Source: Dipodascopsis uninucleata var. uninucleata
Taxonomy: Eukaryota > Ascomycota > Lipomycetes > Lipomycetales > Lipomycetaceae
Reading direction: 5' to 3'
DNA: 64,000 nucleotides
NCBI GenBank assembly: GCA_030568195.1
Contig: JAJLTO010000005.1
Span: 744,001 to 808,000 of the forward strand
The position numbers and the translations under genes are program-made. Positions 9,649 to 19,780 of the stretch are shown here, piece by piece. How positions within the stretch are numbered: the stretch's first letter is position 1; each line of letters opens with the position of its first letter. Under the pieces are notes generated by a model that saw nothing but the letters and a program-made list of their open reading frames with translations, did not search any database and was not told the DNA's origin.

Positions 9649-12015
9649 TCAAGCTGTATCAGTTTCTGTTTTAGTAGTATCGGTGGCTTGACCCATCTCT
9701 TGTACTACTGGCTCGTCACCATTACTCAGACTACCATCACCTCCAGAGTTTGGCTGTATAGATTCTACAGCTTCCCAGGGTTTATCGTGATCGTCCTCAA
9801 TGCCATAATACATACCATCTCCAAACTCTGAATTCCAAGGCATTGCGTTCGACAATATTAAGCGTATAATTTTGAAAGAGTCCATATTTGAGTAACATAC
9901 CCCTGTAAGTGGATCTTGGAATCGAGCAGGTTTACCAGTTATTGGACAAATATGTCTTTCAATAGTGACAGGCTGATCGGTGGCTGAGTCATTACCGAAA
10001 AGGGTCGATATTATAAACGATTTGTCCATTTTTTGATCGCTAGGAATATCCATGAGAGAGATTGTCTCTTGAGAGCACCTCACGAGAGGCACACACAAAA
10101 CTTTATCCTCACTTTCTTCAAGTTCCTCATTTTCAGTATCTGACGCCTCAGCTTTTGATGCAACCATCAGCCCATCTTCCGATATAGAAACATCATTAGT
10201 GATACCATTTTTGATCTCGTTTACTACTTCACTGGCTTGTGTGTCTTCCTTGGGTGGTGACTCATCCTGAATATTTGAGAGATCTTTATCTTGAACAATA
10301 GCAGCAGTGTCCATATTTGAAATATTATTCTCCGAAATCCCAGCATTTTTAGCAGACGAGTCGATTTCAGTAGTCATTTCAATCCTATCTATAGGCCCTT
10401 GGACAATGGATGAAACTTTTGGATGATCTGAAGAAGGGTAGCAAGAAATATCATTGTCTTCAACTTGGGTCTTGAAGACAATAGTAACTTCTGACGACCT
10501 AGGATCTTCCGGCATCTTGTCGCGACCTTGATCAACTCTCATTTTATCATCATCATCTTCTTGAGCATCATTGAGAATAGAATGAGCAACATGAGCTTCA
10601 TTTGTTTGAGCCTCTATTTCTCCTGTAGTTCTCTCCTTATCGTGTACACTCTCGTTAACCATATCTAATTCGATAGACTCTACCACAGAACCATCTTTTT
10701 CTTCTTGAGAATTGCTTTTTCCTATTGTGCAAGAATCCGTGTTATTATCTATTCCTGCTGCAATCTCAGTAGAGGGCTCCTTAGTAAATTGTTTATCGCT
10801 ATCGCCTTTATTAGTTTCTGGGAGTGTAACATCCGCTAAGATATCGCTCTTTTCTGCCTTGACTTTGAATTCTGCTGAAGTTTCTGTGCTTTGGTTCTGG
10901 ACACTGGAATTGTTACCGGAATTTTTTTCCAGCTGATTTTTCTTAACTCTTTTTTTGCGCTCGGGTTTCGGCTTTATTTCAACTTCCTCTATAAAAGTTT
11001 TACAAGCTGTGATAGGAATGTCTGATATAAAACTTTTCCATCTAATGAAAGGACCAAGCTGCACACGACGTTGTGCAAACATTGCACTTCTTTGATTATT
11101 TTTTCGTTCAATTTCTTGTTCAAAGAAGCTGTGCAACGACTCTATGTTTTGCTCTTCTATCAATTTGGCACGTTCAATCCTCTCTTCTTGAGTGAAGACG
11201 CGTTGCTCTCTGACCTTCGGTGATTGAATGCTTGCTTTACGTCGTTTCTGCTGCTCTATTCGTAAATTGGTAACCTCTTTATTTTTGACTGCAAGAGTTC
11301 TAGAGCTTGATCGTACTACAAGATTCTCTACTGATGAATGAGCAGCGCGCTTCTTTGGTACTCGAAGCGTAGACACCTCCACTTGCTTAGATTCTGATTT
11401 AGGCTTCTTAGTGAGTACACCAACCGTTCTTTGCTCCTGCCTTTTTCGTTTTCTAGCATGTTCTAGTTTTTCTTGTCTTTGAAGCTCACGCTCTTCTGCA
11501 TCGGAGTCAACATCTTGTCGTTCAACGTCCGAATCGTCAGATGAACTCATTAATTCGTCGTCTGCTTCGCTAGACACCGCCTTGGTTTTGCGCGATGATA
11601 ACTTTACTCCATCTACAGATCTGCCGATCGACTTTATAGATGCTTCGGTATAGCCACTATTGACATCATCATCAGGTTTAGATACTTTTTCTGTCTCTAT
11701 TGACTCGCCTTCCAGTCCAACAATGTCATCACCATCATCAACTTCGTCTTCGTCTTCGTCTTCATTTTCCTCGTCACTGCTCACGAAATCTTCATCATTC
11801 TCCGATTCCGCAAAAATGCCATTTTCATCATCATCATCCGCTAATGTTTCTTCGATATCAAGCAAATTTCTCAAACGATTGCCAGCTGTTGAACGTCGCT
11901 CTCGTCCAGTTACCAGAAGCTCTATCTCTGGGCCCGAATCTGAGGCGGAATCTGATTCATTTTCATTTGCAGAGAGATTAGGCGACGTTGATCTAGAATT
12001 TGTTGACCGACTCAT
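9649..12015 (-). CDS. SWC2: SWR1 complex subunit Swc2/Vps72 (YL1 family)
   Basis: Histone H2A.Z-H2B binding subunit of the SWR1 remodeler that deposits H2A.Z. Single exon, 788 residues (S. cerevisiae Swc2 795). The start is ATG at 12015; the codon before it in frame is GTG. The N-terminus has the YL1 motif RERRSTAGNRLRNLL (about 37-52) followed by strongly acidic tracts that bind H2A.Z-H2B. A basic coiled-coil region (about 170-300) follows, then a long Ser/Glu-rich low-complexity middle. The C-terminal YL1_C motif CPITGKPARFQDPLTG lies near residue 687. Divergent from the CLC gene across about 280 bp. Confidence 0.92.
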   Translation of the reverse strand: MSRSTNSRSTSPNLSANENESDSASDSGPEIELLVTGRERRSTAGNRLRNLLDIEETLADDDDENGIFAESENDEDFVSSDEENEDEDEDEVDDGDDIVGLEGESIETEKVSKPDDDVNSGYTEASIKSIGRSVDGVKLSSRKTKAVSSEADDELMSSSDDSDVERQDVDSDAEERELQRQEKLEHARKRKRQEQRTVGVLTKKPKSESKQVEVSTLRVPKKRAAHSSVENLVVRSSSRTLAVKNKEVTNLRIEQQKRRKASIQSPKVREQRVFTQEERIERAKLIEEQNIESLHSFFEQEIERKNNQRSAMFAQRRVQLGPFIRWKSFISDIPITACKTFIEEVEIKPKPERKKRVKKNQLEKNSGNNSSVQNQSTETSAEFKVKAEKSDILADVTLPETNKGDSDKQFTKEPSTEIAAGIDNNTDSCTIGKSNSQEEKDGSVVESIELDMVNESVHDKERTTGEIEAQTNEAHVAHSILNDAQEDDDDKMRVDQGRDKMPEDPRSSEVTIVFKTQVEDNDISCYPSSDHPKVSSIVQGPIDRIEMTTEIDSSAKNAGISENNISNMDTAAIVQDKDLSNIQDESPPKEDTQASEVVNEIKNGITNDVSISEDGLMVASKAEASDTENEELEESEDKVLCVPLVRCSQETISLMDIPSDQKMDKSFIISTLFGNDSATDQPVTIERHICPITGKPARFQDPLTGVCYSNMDSFKIIRLILSNAMPWNSEFGDGMYYGIEDDHDKPWEAVESIQPNSGGDGSLSNGDEPVVQEMGQATDTTKTETDTA

Positions 12016-12237
12016 CACTTTTCAACCATCAGAAATCAAAACAACAATGAATAATCTACCTAAAACTGAAAACTGAATCATCAAGTAGATATTCAAATTT
12101 ACTGATAAAAAAGTCTCGCAAGTAATTTTGCCAGCTGAGTTTAGATATACTTATACTTGACGGCGGATTAGGGTAATTCAAAGTGCACGCAGCACTAAGC
12201 AGACTAAAGGGTAATAGCTAAAGACATGCAGACTAAG

Positions 12238-12360
12238 AGTCTTCCAAGTTTTTTCAATTACCGTTACAATCGTATAGTTAGTCAAACCTCTCCACTATGG
12301 TACAGGAGGAAACTTCGATACCACTGGAGGATTTGAGCTTGGGAAGTCTTCCAAGTTTTT
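12238..12360. repeat. 16-nt direct repeat around the CLC start codon
   Basis: AGTCTTCCAAGTTTTT occurs at 12238-12253 in the leader and again at 12345-12360 in the first coding exon, 107 bp apart on the same strand. Confidence 0.8.
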
Positions 12361-15005
12361 CGCGGCAAAATAGTCGGACAGTTTCATTTTCCGTGCCAGA
12401 TAACCTAGAAAATGACAGTGCCTCGCCATACGACGAAGATGATTCCGAAACTCAGAATCCGTGGCAGTATCGATCAGCCGAAAATGATATAAAGTGAGTA
12501 TATAGTCTGTTGCCGTTCGCCTTGTATAAGAATAATATCGTCAGCTAATGTACAGCCAGTGAAAGTGAACTCAGTAGTAGCGACAAGACAATTTCAAGAT
12601 ATACTGTTGTTGATTTCGCAGAACGGAATGATGACCTAAACAAGAAAGGAAGTGCAAGTTTACATAGTATGAACACGGATCGAGGTGATAGTACTGGTGC
12701 CGTATTGATTGCGCCATCAACGAACGGGCGTTTCAGTATAGATAGTGTGGTGACTGTACAGGAGAATAATCCCATATGGGATATGGGAAATGGTACTGGA
12801 CGTCGAGTAGCATACGAGGATCTTTCAGCCATTGACTGGATTCATGAATATAATAAAGATAGACTGAGGAAGGCTAGTATTACAATGGGTCATGGTATAT
12901 CAGGGAAGTTATTTTCATTGTGGGATTCTAGTCAAGTGTGGGTAATTTTGATTGCTACTGGGATGTCTGTCGGAATTTTAGCATCTAGCATAGATATCGT
13001 CTCAAATTGGCTTGGGGACTTAAAACAGGGATATTGCAGAGAAAGTGGTTTCTACTTGAGTAAGGAATTTTGTTGCTGGGGTACTGGAATAGATGAGACG
13101 TGTGATGGCTGGGTAGACTGGAGCACAGCACTCCATGCCAGCGGAGCCTTAGGGACATTCGTGGAATATGTATTTTATATTTTATTTGCAGTAAGTTTTA
13201 TTCATGAGCTTTCATATTATTAATATGACGATGCTAATAAAGTATAGGTGTTATTTGGAGTAGCTGCGTCTTTTTTTGTGCTACAATACAGTGAATATGC
13301 TAGCAATAGCGGAATTCCCGAAATCAAGACGATTTTAGGTGGATTTGTAATGAGAGGATTTCTTGGATCTTGGACGCTTGTCACAAAAGCCCTTGGTTTA
13401 TGTTTAGCTTCAGGCTCTGGACTTTGGCTGGGAAAGGAAGGTCCACTGGTACATGTGGCGTGCTGCTGTGCTAATATTGCCTGCCGTATGTCTAACGGAT
13501 TTCGACACAATGAGGCCCGTAAACGTGAAATATTCTCAGCAGCGGCAGCAGCAGGAATTGCAGTGGCCTTCGGTGCACCAATTGGTGGTGTACTTTTTAG
13601 TTTGGAACAAGTATCTTACTACTACCCAGACAAGACGATGTGGCAGAGTTTTGTATGCGCTATGGTGGCATCAGTAGTTATTCAATTGATGAATCCTTTC
13701 AGAACTGGAAAACTAGTTTTGTTTCAGGTGACGGATAGCAGGCCGTTCTATAAGTTTGAACTAATACCTTTCTTGTTTCTTGGATTACTCGGTGGAATTT
13801 TTGGTCATCTTCTTATCAAAGCTAACATCAGAATTGCGAGATGGCGATTCAGAAGTTGGCTCGCAGATTATCCATTAACAGAAGTAGCGTCAATCAGTTT
13901 GATCACAGCTATAATCGACTTTCCTGATATGTTTAGTCGAATGCAAAATAATGTGTTGGTGTTCCATCTCTTCCAAGAGTGCGACAGCGCAAACGCTCTC
14001 CCCAGTCTCTGTGAATCAAGTGGATATGGCAGGACAATTCTGCTTTTACTCTATGTTTGCATAGTTGGCTTGGTCATGACTAGTATAACCTTCGGTACGA
14101 GTGTACCGTCTGGGGTATTGATGCCTTCCATGGTCATTGGTGCTGCATATGGCAGAATTTTTGGAGTAGCGATGCAGGCGTGGCACGAGCGTAATCCTGA
14201 CTTCTTCATGTTCCGGCAATGCCTGCCAGACGTACCATGCTTAACACCTGGTGTGTACGCCATCGTCGGTGCCGCATCATCTCTGGCTGGTGTGACACGT
14301 CTGACGGTTTCTATTGTTGTTATCGTTTTCGAGCTCACAGGTGCATTGGCATACGTTTTACCTATCATGATTGCCGTGATGGTTTCAAAGTGGGTGGGTG
14401 ACGCTTTTGACAAGAAGGGCATTTACGAAGCTTGGATTGCTCTCCGGGACTACCCATATCTTGACAACAAGCAGGAGGTCGTGTCGGATGCTACTGTATC
14501 TGATATTATGACGCGTGCAGATTCCCTTATCGTGCTACCGGCAAGTGGACACAATGTAGACTCACTCACAATGATGTTGGAGACCCAAGACTTCAAAGGA
14601 TATCCCATAGTCACAGACTTGAAGGAGATGATGGTTGTAGGATACATTTCGCGCTCTGATCTGCGCTATTCCTTAGATGAAGCTCGAAAGAGCACGGGAC
14701 TGCTGGGAACTACGATGTGCTACTTTGGCGGTGTACCTCCACCGGTAGATAGCTCTACAATTCTAGATCTCAGAGAATGGGCCGACCATACGCCATTGAC
14801 ACTGTCGTACCGAAGCAGCATTTCGCTGGTGGTGTCGATGTTCGAGAAATTGGTATGTGCACAGTTATTTAGGATTCTTGTGGATCGGTTACTAACAAAC
14901 GTACAGGGATTACGCTACCTAATGCTTACCAAGAGCGGGCGGCTTGAAGGTCTTTTAACGAAGAAAGATATTTGTGCTAAGTATATGACGCCCTCATCAT
15001 TATAA
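12297..15005 (+). CDS. CLC-family chloride transporter or channel (Gef1/ClC-3-5 type)
   Basis: Membrane chloride transport protein, likely of Golgi, endosome or vacuole. Exons 12297-12493, 12560-13190, 13248-14852, 14907-15005 give 843 residues. CLC signatures: SNSGIPEIK (about 295-303), GKEGPLVH with gating Glu340, GAPIGGVLFSLEQ (about 385-397), and SGVLMPS at the N helix. About ten membrane helices are followed by two CBS domains, the second ending GRLEGLLTKKDI. The residue at the internal proton-glutamate position appears to be Gln397, not Glu. The last intron (54 nt, GTATGT, TACTAAC, CAG) has no in-frame stop; removing it restores MFEKLGLRYLMLT of CBS2. At intron 1 the first acceptor (12555) gives a stop, so CCAG ending at 12559 was chosen. 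Confidence 0.93.
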
Positions 15006-16118
15006 TCAAAGTAGCAGCTATTAAAGAAAATATAAAGCGGTCTTTCCGCGCCTAGCGTTCTATTAGCGTGCAGCTTTCATTAAGCTATTTTTATTTACTA
15101 TTATTTATCCCTATTATTTGTTCCCCTATCCTGAATAAATACTTCTCTGTATGCATCTTAGCTACGTGCTCCCTGTTCATCCTTAACATACGCGATCCTC
15201 AGCTTACTATAAATTGAGCCTCTCTTGTCATGTATGACTAAGCCCGAAAATGTGTGCACTGCTGGCTTCGGTTAATTTTTTACGCGACAAATAATTGGCC
15301 ATATATTACGTAATTATAAGCATGCATGCACTAAGCCTAAGACAGCGGAGTACTAAGCAGCTTGAGGGCGAGAACAGCTAAGCCATACATTAAGTTGACT
15401 ATTCTTATATAATATTACAACTCTGCAGACTAATTCACGGCTACCGTGGACAGGTCTGGACAGTCAACAAGACAACGTTAAGTCAGCGAGCGCCATAGAA
15501 CATATGTCGAAGAGTGAAATATACTTCAAGATAGAGCAAAATATAGTTGCTCATCTGTACCAATTTGTAATAGATATATGTGTATTATGAAGATTATTAG
15601 TACTCGTTTATGTGATGTCCATAACAGCGGTTCATAATCACAGCGCATTAGTTACGTAATGATAATGAAGAGGTTATAATTCAATAGCTAGACTGAACTG
15701 GAGAATCGCTAATTATATAAATATAATATAATATAACTGCTACTCAAATATGCATACACTAGGCGCCAGTTCTACTATAAATATATAAATTAATACATAT
15801 CTACTCCGTTATATTCGCAGCTGCTAGTCGAACATAGCTTTGCTGAAACGTAGTTACATCTTGCAACAATCGGATTATCAGCTGCTTGTCGTTCTTAGCC
15901 GCCAGATAGGCCATGCACCAGCGCCAAAAAGACCTCGTACACTTTTCGCAGTCTTATTATACTACTACGTTTTACTATCAGCGTGAAATCAGGGTAGCCG
16001 GATAGTCACCAATTTCGGTTCGAAATATTGACTCATTGCCATAAGCCCACATTATCTATATAGCACAGTCCTTAGTCCTACGAAATTGTCGCTACAGAAA
16101 TACAGAGCAGTATCAGTA
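15006..16118. promoter_or_regulatory. Long upstream region of the Gag1-like gene
   Basis: About 1.1 kb of AT-rich sequence after CLC. Several short ATGs and TA-rich runs (15710-15790) suggest a long promoter or leader. I see no gene, tRNA or repeat element here. Confidence 0.45.
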
Positions 16119-18278
16119 ATGGAAATGGTGGCGGAGCAAAGCCGAATTGGCATAGAAAAGTTAGCGTACGGGAGTGCAGTCCAGCAGTGGGAGGATGGGG
16201 ACGTCTCAGGTCATAGGGCCACTGGCCACAATCACTACTTCAATAATAGCAAAATGGATAAGTTACCGCCACACATGACAGACTCGGGCTCCAACCGTAA
16301 CTACATTTCAAATGATAGTTCTGACACTGCAGCAAGTGGCAGTAATATAAAACGTGACACTAACTCTAGCTCAAATAGCATTGCTGGTTCCCAAAAGGTG
16401 GAAAGTCTAGAGATTGGCAGTGGCGACCAGAGTGGGGATTTCATGGCAAAAGATACTAGTGTCATCGCTGAGTACAACAAGTATATTTGTGAGACCACGA
16501 GCAGAAGCAATATTTTGCTACAGCATCATATTTATTCAAAAAAACTTCCCTTGCTCTTGAAGACCGAGAAATTTAACTCTTCAAACACACGGAGTGATAT
16601 CTCTGTGCACCAACCAAGAAATAGCGGAGACGGGCCTTTTGATGAGCCAGTTGAGTGCAATAGCCTAGAAGCAACCACCACACCCACACTGTCAGCTGCA
16701 GTGAAGGCTTCGTCGTATTCGCTCACACCTCCTCATTCCCGGCGCTTAGCGGTCAGGTGCGGTGACCAGGGCTGTCTAGTACGACCATTACCTAATTACG
16801 GTAGAGTAAGTGACCAGAGAGAGCAGTCAGCCTCAGAAGAGCCCTCAAGAGCCATTTCTCCAGATAGGACTGACCCAGACGATCTGCATTCTGAAACGAA
16901 CACGAGATTGCCTGGATCACCAACCGCGAGTGTGGAGGAAGTTAAGTTAAAAGGAAGTTTGGCCCCACCTGCTGTTGGAACTTGCGTAGTAGCTGCATTC
17001 GCAGAACCGAACTCTGGAAGTGGGCAAACTTTTTCAACCTCTTTGACTGCTGTCATGACTTCATCAAAAACAGGTTCATCTATGGGATCTTCTCAAAAGC
17101 GTCGTAATAGAAAAAGAGATATTTTGTTTTCTGAGCTCGGATCTTGGAAATCACAATTTAGAGAAGTCTTTGACGCTATCTTTATCGAAAAGGGCGATCG
17201 TCCTGCGCACGAAGCGAACATTTTCAAATCTTCACAGGACTATTCCAATGTCATAGGAGTCCAACCGGTCCGTGAAACGGGAGTCTCAAAAGTACTTGCC
17301 AGAGACAACATCACATTCTTTACGTCTACGAGTGAGAATATAAATGCGGAAGAGCGCGAACGACCATTTTTTGAGAGCACCTCGAGAGCAAATTCAAAAT
17401 ATTCAGGCGGTCCTTCTTCAGTGAAGACTACCTCTAATTCTGGTTTTAATATCAAGGTATTCAGAAAGAAGCACTATAGAAAACAAGTAGAAGATCTCTT
17501 TTTACCTGTAGATGCTAATATTATCTCTGTTTGCAATGGAATACCTGGAATCTTGCAAACTGGCTATCTGTACAATAACAATAAACCAGGTAGCGCTAAT
17601 CCTGCAGTAGAGCAACATCGAAATTTTGTCATAATGGAACAGAATATGAAGCATACACAGAGTAACGAAGCTTCTAAGCAGTCTAGTAACTCAGCAGCTT
17701 CTAAGTCGCAAAACACACGCAACCCGCAAAACGATTCGTGTACGCTGAATTCGGGTGGTAAGAGTGATCAAAAAGAAAACGATCAGAGCGTACAGTCGAC
17801 GAAGCCAAAAGATCAAGACGATGATGGAGATAAGGATAAAAAGAAAGAGAGAAAGCAAGGTGAACGCGTCAATAGCGGAGGTGCAAGTGATGACGAAGGA
17901 GAGGAGGACGATGACGAAGACGAGGAGGAAGACTGGAATGAGGGTTATAGATATTGGAAAGAGAGGCGAGATTGGTGGGTATCATCATCTGCTGACACAT
18001 CGCAGACATCGGACGTGTCGTTTACATCCAACAGCTTGTCAATGTCCAAAAAGAAGTCACATCCAGTACGGCAGATTTCTGAAGAGGCATATCCTCGAAT
18101 ATATCATCTTTTGGTTAATGAAGGACGTCGTCTTAAAGAACCTATCAACCTTTCCGATGCGACTAAAATACTAGTATCGGGATGGCGCTCTACAGGACAA
18201 TGGCCTCCGCAGCCTGGGCCTCCCGATCCACTGATCGGATCTCGTCGCAAGCTACTGCGACCAAGTACTGCTATCTAA
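16119..18278 (+). CDS. Gag1-like clamp domain protein (DUF4050 type)
   Basis: Large, mostly disordered protein with a C-terminal Gag1-like clamp domain; in S. pombe such proteins (Gag1/Gag2) bind amino-acid transporter or TOR-linked regulators, but the role here is unknown. The first in-frame ATG is 16119, giving 719 residues; the open frame extends a little upstream without ATG. Residues 1-320 are Ser/Asn-rich. At about 327 comes RRNRKRDILFSELGSWKSQF, a motif of the family, then more low complexity and an acidic tract DEGEEDDDEDEEEDW. The terminal domain (about 604-719) has YRYWKERRDWW, RIYHLLVNEGRRLKEPINL and ILVSGWRSTGQWPPQP, which I match to the Pfam DUF4050/Gag1 clamp. Confidence 0.75.
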   Translation: MEMVAEQSRIGIEKLAYGSAVQQWEDGDVSGHRATGHNHYFNNSKMDKLPPHMTDSGSNRNYISNDSSDTAASGSNIKRDTNSSSNSIAGSQKVESLEIGSGDQSGDFMAKDTSVIAEYNKYICETTSRSNILLQHHIYSKKLPLLLKTEKFNSSNTRSDISVHQPRNSGDGPFDEPVECNSLEATTTPTLSAAVKASSYSLTPPHSRRLAVRCGDQGCLVRPLPNYGRVSDQREQSASEEPSRAISPDRTDPDDLHSETNTRLPGSPTASVEEVKLKGSLAPPAVGTCVVAAFAEPNSGSGQTFSTSLTAVMTSSKTGSSMGSSQKRRNRKRDILFSELGSWKSQFREVFDAIFIEKGDRPAHEANIFKSSQDYSNVIGVQPVRETGVSKVLARDNITFFTSTSENINAEERERPFFESTSRANSKYSGGPSSVKTTSNSGFNIKVFRKKHYRKQVEDLFLPVDANIISVCNGIPGILQTGYLYNNNKPGSANPAVEQHRNFVIMEQNMKHTQSNEASKQSSNSAASKSQNTRNPQNDSCTLNSGGKSDQKENDQSVQSTKPKDQDDDGDKDKKKERKQGERVNSGGASDDEGEEDDDEDEEEDWNEGYRYWKERRDWWVSSSADTSQTSDVSFTSNSLSMSKKKSHPVRQISEEAYPRIYHLLVNEGRRLKEPINLSDATKILVSGWRSTGQWPPQPGPPDPLIGSRRKLLRPSTAI

Positions 18279-19780
18279 ATCTTCGGGATGTGAGAGACGA
18301 TATTCGCTGGCATTTGTATATATAGTTATATTTTTAATATCAATTTGTGCATGGTGCGATGGTTGTACTAGTTGTATTGGGTTTTCTGACTACATAGGTG
18401 TTTTATAACAACTTCTATTTCTTTTAATGCTTGTTGTCTGTCTTGTTCGTGGGTTAGCTTTCTCTGTTTTGTTTGTTATTTGATCTGCTACTAGCGGCGC
18501 TTTTATTGGTAGCTAAAGCGACTTCTACGGTCTACCTGATAATCTAATGCTATTGAAGACTTTTTTTATTATGAAATGCCCAGTTTACAATTTTCCGGTT
18601 GGGCTCTACCATATCGCAGTTTGTATTTGACTTACATATTCGATTATTTTACTCCTCCGTCAAATCTATTGAAACTTGTGTATGTAATCATACCTAGCTT
18701 CGTTTCTACCCTATTCCCGTAGTTCTATTATTATCATTCCGGTACAATACTAGTTACCTTGGAGTATTGGTTATTGTAATGGTTATTCAAGTCCGCCGAT
18801 ACATCTAGGAGATCAGGATATTGCTAGCCATGTAAGAACTTACACCTCTTCTATTATATACTTTCCTGTATTTGGTACTTTCAGAGTCGAGTGCTATGCC
18901 ACATCTCCGACTGGACATATATCATGTTTTTTATGTCATGTGCTGTTGTTATGGTAACATAGTTGCGCGCCATTATTACCCTCCAATCATCACTAGTCTG
19001 GCCATATTTGGTCTGCAAGAATTTCTGCTGAGCTGCCGTTGGCTGCTTTAGTACAAAAAACTCCGCTTCCCCACCAAAACAGAGCCCGCTGAGTATATAA
19101 TCATTACTTAAGCAACGAATATTATCTTCCCAATAGATGACTAATGAACGAGGCATGCATGTGTGTAACCCTAGTATCAATGGAGTTTTGTCGCTCGTCC
19201 TTGCTCATCCATCACGAGAATCAAAAAAGGGCCCTTTCCCAGTCGCAGCCTCCTTCTAAAATAGTATGTAAAAAGTCAGCTGTGCGGGCTATCAGTTTGG
19301 CAGCTGTAGGTAGTGGGAACATATCTGTTTCAAAGTAATCATCGCATTTCTCAATGGATGTAGTCTAGAAGACACGCTTTTATTTCTTTGGGTCTTCTTC
19401 TATCTACTGCTTTCTCGTTTTTCAGAAATATATTTATATATTCATCGATAGGTTTACTGTTCGTCAGAGCTGATTCTGCTTGGTTTTTTTCTTTTCTTGG
19501 AATATTCGCAAGCTGATTTTCTTAACGAAACCACTTTCTGCTGCTTCGCGTATTAAAACTTCTTCAGCAGAATCACATCTCTTAAACACAGCAAGGGTTT
19601 CGATCTCCACGGATTGACTTTTTTTCTCCTCTGGGGTTTTTGTGACTAGTGAGCTTGGTCGTGGGGACTCGCTCTCTCTTGTTTGCCGTTGTTTTGTCGC
19701 AATAGACAAAGACAAGGTGGCCTAAGCAGGAGAGAACACTCACCTAAAGGCAAGGGTCCAAATATTCGGTTTTTCGATCA
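18279..19780. promoter_or_regulatory. Long upstream region of RXT3 with a doubtful minus-strand ORF
   Basis: About 1.5 kb, the longest gap in the window. A minus-strand frame from ATG 19156 down to 18881 (91 residues, coding-like composition) and an ATG-less frame at 19464-19715 could be exons of an unrecognised gene, but no splice plan or known family links them. More likely promoter and leader of RXT3. Confidence 0.4.

Noticed and set aside
11660-12076. Ser-rich plus-strand frame of 138 codons.
   Set aside because: Antisense of the acidic N-terminus of SWC2.
12556-12559. First acceptor (ACAG ending 12555) of CLC intron 1.
   Set aside because: It gives a TGA two codons on; the next AG at 12559 keeps the frame.
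16008-16024. GGTTCGAAAT resembling a tRNA B box.
   Set aside because: No A box, acceptor stem or cloverleaf around it.
16086-16118. TTG-initiated extension of the Gag1-like gene.
   Set aside because: Nuclear fungal genes start at ATG; the first in-frame ATG is 16119.
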